From Acetobacter indonesiensis (GTDB lineage Bacteria; Pseudomonadota; Alphaproteobacteria; Acetobacterales; Acetobacteraceae): DNA of 64,000 bases. Below, in pieces: positions 61,215 through 64,000 of the stretch. The DNA is taken from the NCBI RefSeq assembly GCF_000963945.1, contig NZ_BAMW01000006.1, forward strand, positions 248,001 to 312,000. The letters are read 5' to 3'. Each line of letters opens with the position of its first letter. The stretch's first letter is position 1. Below the pieces are notes generated by a model. The model was not told the origin of the DNA. It saw only the letters and a list, made by a program, of their open reading frames with translations, and did not search any database. The translations under genes were made by a program, and so were the position numbers.

Positions 61215-64000
61215 TTACGGCGTGCGGGAGGGCGCGGTGTTTGATGCGGGGTGGCCAGACCGGCTAAACCGGTTGCGTATGGCTGTACCCTTGCGTTTGG
61301 TCCATGCCCCAAGCCGATGCATGAACAGATAGACAACAGGTGTGGAATACAAAGTTAGCAACTGGCTGGTGGCCAGACCACCAATAACGGCTATGCCCAG
61401 CGGGCGGCGCAGTTCAGCCCCGTATCCGTGGCCGAAAACCAGAGGCACAGCACCAAAGGCGGCCGCAAGTGTTGTCATCAGAATAGGGCGGAAGCGGGTA
61501 ATACACGCCTGATAGATGGCATCCTGCGGGGCCATGTTCTGTTCCCGCTCAACATGCAGGGCGAAGTCAATCATCAGAATGGCGTTCTTTTTGACGATGC
61601 CAATCAGAAGAATAACGCCAATCATGGCGATGAGCGAGAAGGGCTGCTGGCAGATCCATAAGGTCAACATTGCCCCCACAGCGGCGGAGGGCAGGGTGGA
61701 AAGGATAGTCAGTGGCTGGATATAACTTTCATACAACACACCCAATGTGACGTACATGGTCACAAGGGCCGCAACGAAGACCAGCAACTCGTTGATCATG
61801 TTTTTCTGCATATCCCCGGCCTGCCCGGAAAAATCACCATGCAGGGCTATGGGGGTGTGCAGACTGACCATGGCTTTCTGAATTTCAGACGTGGCGTCGC
61901 CCAGAGATTTTCCGGGGGCGAGGTCAAAGGAAATCGAGCCTGAAATAAAGCCGTTTTCGTGGCTGACTTCCAAGGGGGTGGGGGTTGTCACCAATCGGGC
62001 AACAGTTGGCAGCGGCACCATGGTTTCAGAAGATGAAGACACGGCAGATCCATTGGACGCCCCAGCCCCACCGCCTGCCAGCCGGTTGGCAATGGCGTTG
62101 CGGAATGATTGCTCGCTCAGGGTGGTGGCTTTTGATGCGGTTGCGTCAGTCGGCTTTTTCACGCGTACAGTGTTTGACGCGATAGCGCCAGAGGCCGTGC
62201 CGCCAGAGGTCGAAACCCAAAGCGTTTTCAGCGTTTCCGGGTTTTCGCGGAAGTATTTCTCAACTTCCATCACCACATAATAGGTCGTTAGCGGGGTGGA
62301 AATGGCAGATGCTGTCCGTTGGCCAAAGGCATCGTACAAAGCATTGCCGATAAGCTGCGGTGTAATCAGATAACGTGCTGCCGTATCACGCTGGATCAGC
62401 ACATGCATGGCTGTGCCATTGCCTGATAAGTGGCTGTTGACCCCAACCAACACCTTGCTCTTGCGCAAAATTTCGGTCAGGCGCGGCACCCAAGTGTAAA
62501 TATCTTCGTCGTTGTCGCTCTGGAAAATGTAGGTGTAGGTCCCTTCATGCTGCCGTTGGCCACCCCCGTTGATATCCCCTGAATTGGAGATACTGGCAGT
62601 AAGGCCCGGAATGTCGCGCACACGGGCGCGCACGCGGGCGGCAATCTGTTCAGGCGTGGAAGACCGGCCAGCCTTATCCGTCAACTGGGCAAAAACCTGC
62701 GCATTGTTGGCAGAATCTTCCCCAGCAAACCCCAGAACGGATTCCACGTCTGGGTCAACCATCATGGCGTCAATCACCTTCTGCGCCTTGGCTGACGTTG
62801 CCTTGAAAGAGCTTGTCTGGTCAGTGCTGAGGTAGCTTTCAATCAGGGAAATATCTTCAGCCGGCAGAATGGTTTTCGACATGACAATCAGAATGCCGAT
62901 GGTCGCAAAGAAACTGAGCGGCAACGTCGAGAAAATAAGCCACGGGTGCCGTAATGCCCACCGCAGGGAGCGTGTGTACCCACGCATCAGGTGGGCCATA
63001 CCTTTGTCGGTGGTATCCGCCAGCAGCGTCGCGATACGGCTGAGGATGTTCCGGTTAGGTTTGGCGGGTGCGCCGTCATGATGCACTTCCAGCATGTAGG
63101 CGCACATCATCGGCGTGAGAGAAATTGACAGGAAGAAAGAGACCGAGACGGCTGTTGTCAGCGTCATGGCAAATTCAAAGAAAATCTTGCCCGGCACGCC
63201 CCCAAGCAGCAGCAGCGGCAGAAAGACTGCAATCAGCGAAATGGTGATGGAAAGGATGGTAAACGCAATTTCGCGAGAGCCAAGAAGCGTTGCCTCCATA
63301 CGGCTCATACCGTCTTCCATGTGGCGGGCAATGTTTTCCACCACCACAATGGCATCATCCACCACAAAGCCGGTGGCGATGGTCAGCGCCATGAGCGACA
63401 GGGTATCGAGCGAGAAGTTCAGCATATGCATGACGGCCAAAGAGCCAGCCAGTGAAATGGGCACTGTAATGGCGGGGATCAGCGTTGAACGCCAGCTTCG
63501 TAAAAAAGCCAGCACCACCAGCACCACCAGCAAGACGGAGATAACCAGCGTATATTGCGTATCAATCAACGCACCGCGGATAGAGACAGACCGGTCAGAT
63601 ACCAGTTTGAAAGACACGTCAGGCGGCAGGGCACTTGCGAGGATAGTGGTCCGTGCCCGAATGGCGTCCGTTACTTCAATGACGTTTGCGCCCGGCTGGG
63701 GGCGGATGACGGCAATAATGGCAGGCTTTTTATTATACCAGCCAGCCTTGCGCTCGTCTTGTGGGCCATTCCGCACTTTGGCAACGTCTGCCAATCGCAC
63801 GGGGCGGCCGTTACGGTAGCCAATTACCAGATCCTGATATTGTTCTGCCGTGCGGGCCTGATCGTTGGTTTCCAGCGTCAGGCGTTGCCCCCCGGAGTCA
63901 ATAAAGCCCTTTGGGGTATTGGCGTTGGCTGAGGCCAGAGCAGACCGGACGTCTTCAAACCCGACCCCGTATTTATACAGTAAAAGCGGGTTCATCTCCA
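61215..64000 (-). CDS. RND multidrug efflux permease (MdtB/MdtC-like), 5' end missing
   Basis: About 928 codons are visible; the start lies beyond the window. Residues near the visible beginning belong to the first periplasmic domain. Helix 4-type 'DTLSLMALTIATGFVVDDAIVVVENI' carries the Asp-Asp pair of the proton relay, and 'LLIGIVKKNAILMIDFAL' contains the Lys of the second half. A Ser/Ala/Gly-rich insert lies in the second periplasmic domain ('ASKATTL', 'GGGAGASNGSAVSSSS'). It pumps drugs or lipophilic acids outward with an adaptor and an outer-membrane channel, presumably encoded upstream. Confidence 0.92.
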   Translation of the reverse strand, partial: EMNPLLLYKYGVGFEDVRSALASANANTPKGFIDSGGQRLTLETNDQARTAEQYQDLVIGYRNGRPVRLADVAKVRNGPQDERKAGWYNKKPAIIAVIRPQPGANVIEVTDAIRARTTILASALPPDVSFKLVSDRSVSIRGALIDTQYTLVISVLLVVLVVLAFLRSWRSTLIPAITVPISLAGSLAVMHMLNFSLDTLSLMALTIATGFVVDDAIVVVENIARHMEDGMSRMEATLLGSREIAFTILSITISLIAVFLPLLLLGGVPGKIFFEFAMTLTTAVSVSFFLSISLTPMMCAYMLEVHHDGAPAKPNRNILSRIATLLADTTDKGMAHLMRGYTRSLRWALRHPWLIFSTLPLSFFATIGILIVMSKTILPAEDISLIESYLSTDQTSSFKATSAKAQKVIDAMMVDPDVESVLGFAGEDSANNAQVFAQLTDKAGRSSTPEQIAARVRARVRDIPGLTASISNSGDINGGGQRQHEGTYTYIFQSDNDEDIYTWVPRLTEILRKSKVLVGVNSHLSGNGTAMHVLIQRDTAARYLITPQLIGNALYDAFGQRTASAISTPLTTYYVVMEVEKYFRENPETLKTLWVSTSGGTASGAIASNTVRVKKPTDATASKATTLSEQSFRNAIANRLAGGGAGASNGSAVSSSSETMVPLPTVARLVTTPTPLEVSHENGFISGSISFDLAPGKSLGDATSEIQKAMVSLHTPIALHGDFSGQAGDMQKNMINELLVFVAALVTMYVTLGVLYESYIQPLTILSTLPSAAVGAMLTLWICQQPFSLIAMIGVILLIGIVKKNAILMIDFALHVEREQNMAPQDAIYQACITRFRPILMTTLAAAFGAVPLVFGHGYGAELRRPLGIAVIGGLATSQLLTLYSTPVVYLFMHRLGAWTKRKGTAIRNRFSRSGHPASNTAPSRTP

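Noticed and set aside
63115-63819. A 234-codon plus-strand frame in the RND region
   Set aside because: It is a shadow of the RND permease, whose helices and motifs are clear.
1-64000. CRISPR arrays, insertion sequences, prophage or toxin-antitoxin pairs
   Set aside because: No direct-repeat arrays, transposase or integrase motifs, or paired small genes of that kind were seen on either strand.

Overview
The window looks like chromosomal core from an acetic acid bacterium (Acetobacteraceae, most likely Acetobacter or a close relative). This placement is an inference from gene content and order, not from a 16S gene. The pointers are a hopanoid pair (hpnL, hpnN), LpxI in place of LpxH, an Hsp20/DUF1150 pair, an alphaproteobacterial rnd-kdsD-lptC-lptA-lptB cluster, ArgB/DapD/DapE behind the rpmH-rnpA-yidC-yihA block, a cytochrome bc1 operon, BBP2-type porin and YfdX proteins. 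No rRNA, tRNA, insertion sequence, prophage, integrase or CRISPR array was seen. Coding density is high and base composition is even, apart from a short AT-rich patch near 24.77-24.9 kb.

Layout. 0-2.8 kb: end of lpxI, gloA, an MFS exporter and a small membrane protein with a histidine-kinase-like helix pair. 2.8-9.9 kb (+): rpmH, rnpA, yidC, yihA, argB, dapD, dapE and a membrane protein, covering ribosome/RNase P, membrane insertion, arginine and lysine/diaminopimelate synthesis. 10.1-13.8 kb (-): a YciA-like thioesterase, a YaiI protein, and def-fmt-truA. 14.0-16.6 kb: hsp20 behind a likely RNA thermometer, DUF1150, and a divergent LysR/mdaB pair. 16.6-22.3 kb: hpf and the lipopolysaccharide export/Kdo cluster lptB, lptA, lptC, kdsD and rnd. 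The usual rpoN and ptsN are missing here, and a small TonB-like membrane protein sits in the gap. 22.5-30.1 kb: a Fur-box-controlled TonB receptor, an MHS-family transporter, NUDIX, rlmB, an NCS1 permease and an SDR. 30.2-35.0 kb: a tightly packed gmk-hldE-AGE epimerase-dnaB run. 35.1-39.7 kb: a two-component system and a second Fur-box TonB receptor. 39.8-47.2 kb: envelope/stress genes (DUF3772 MscS channel, small lipoprotein, YfdX, a 55-residue coiled coil, a WrbA-like flavoprotein, BBP2 porin, secreted peroxiredoxin). 47.3-50.0 kb (-): bc1 complex in the order cytochrome b, c1, Rieske. 50.4-54.2 kb: an FMN riboswitch followed by ribD-ribE-ribBA-ribH, the whole riboflavin pathway core. 54.2-58.0 kb: hpnL and hpnN. 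58.0-64 kb (-): an MFS exporter, a type II sulfide:quinone oxidoreductase, DUF3297 and part of an RND multidrug permease.

How the genes fit together. Much of the window serves the outer envelope: LPS heptose (hldE), Kdo (kdsD), lipid A (lpxI), LPS transport (lptABC), hopanoid movement (hpnL/N), porins, TonB receptors and an RND pump. The remainder is respiration and redox defence (bc1, SQR, MdaB, WrbA-like, peroxiredoxin) plus housekeeping.

I found no convincing new multi-gene defence or mobile system. The best leads are regulatory or architectural: a ROSE-like thermometer at hsp20, a dyad over the -10 box of the sulfide oxidoreductase, an orphan perfect dyad upstream of the WrbA-like gene, tandem terminators with no gene in front of them near hpf, a LptA twice the normal length with low-complexity inserts, and an unusual RibD reductase domain.
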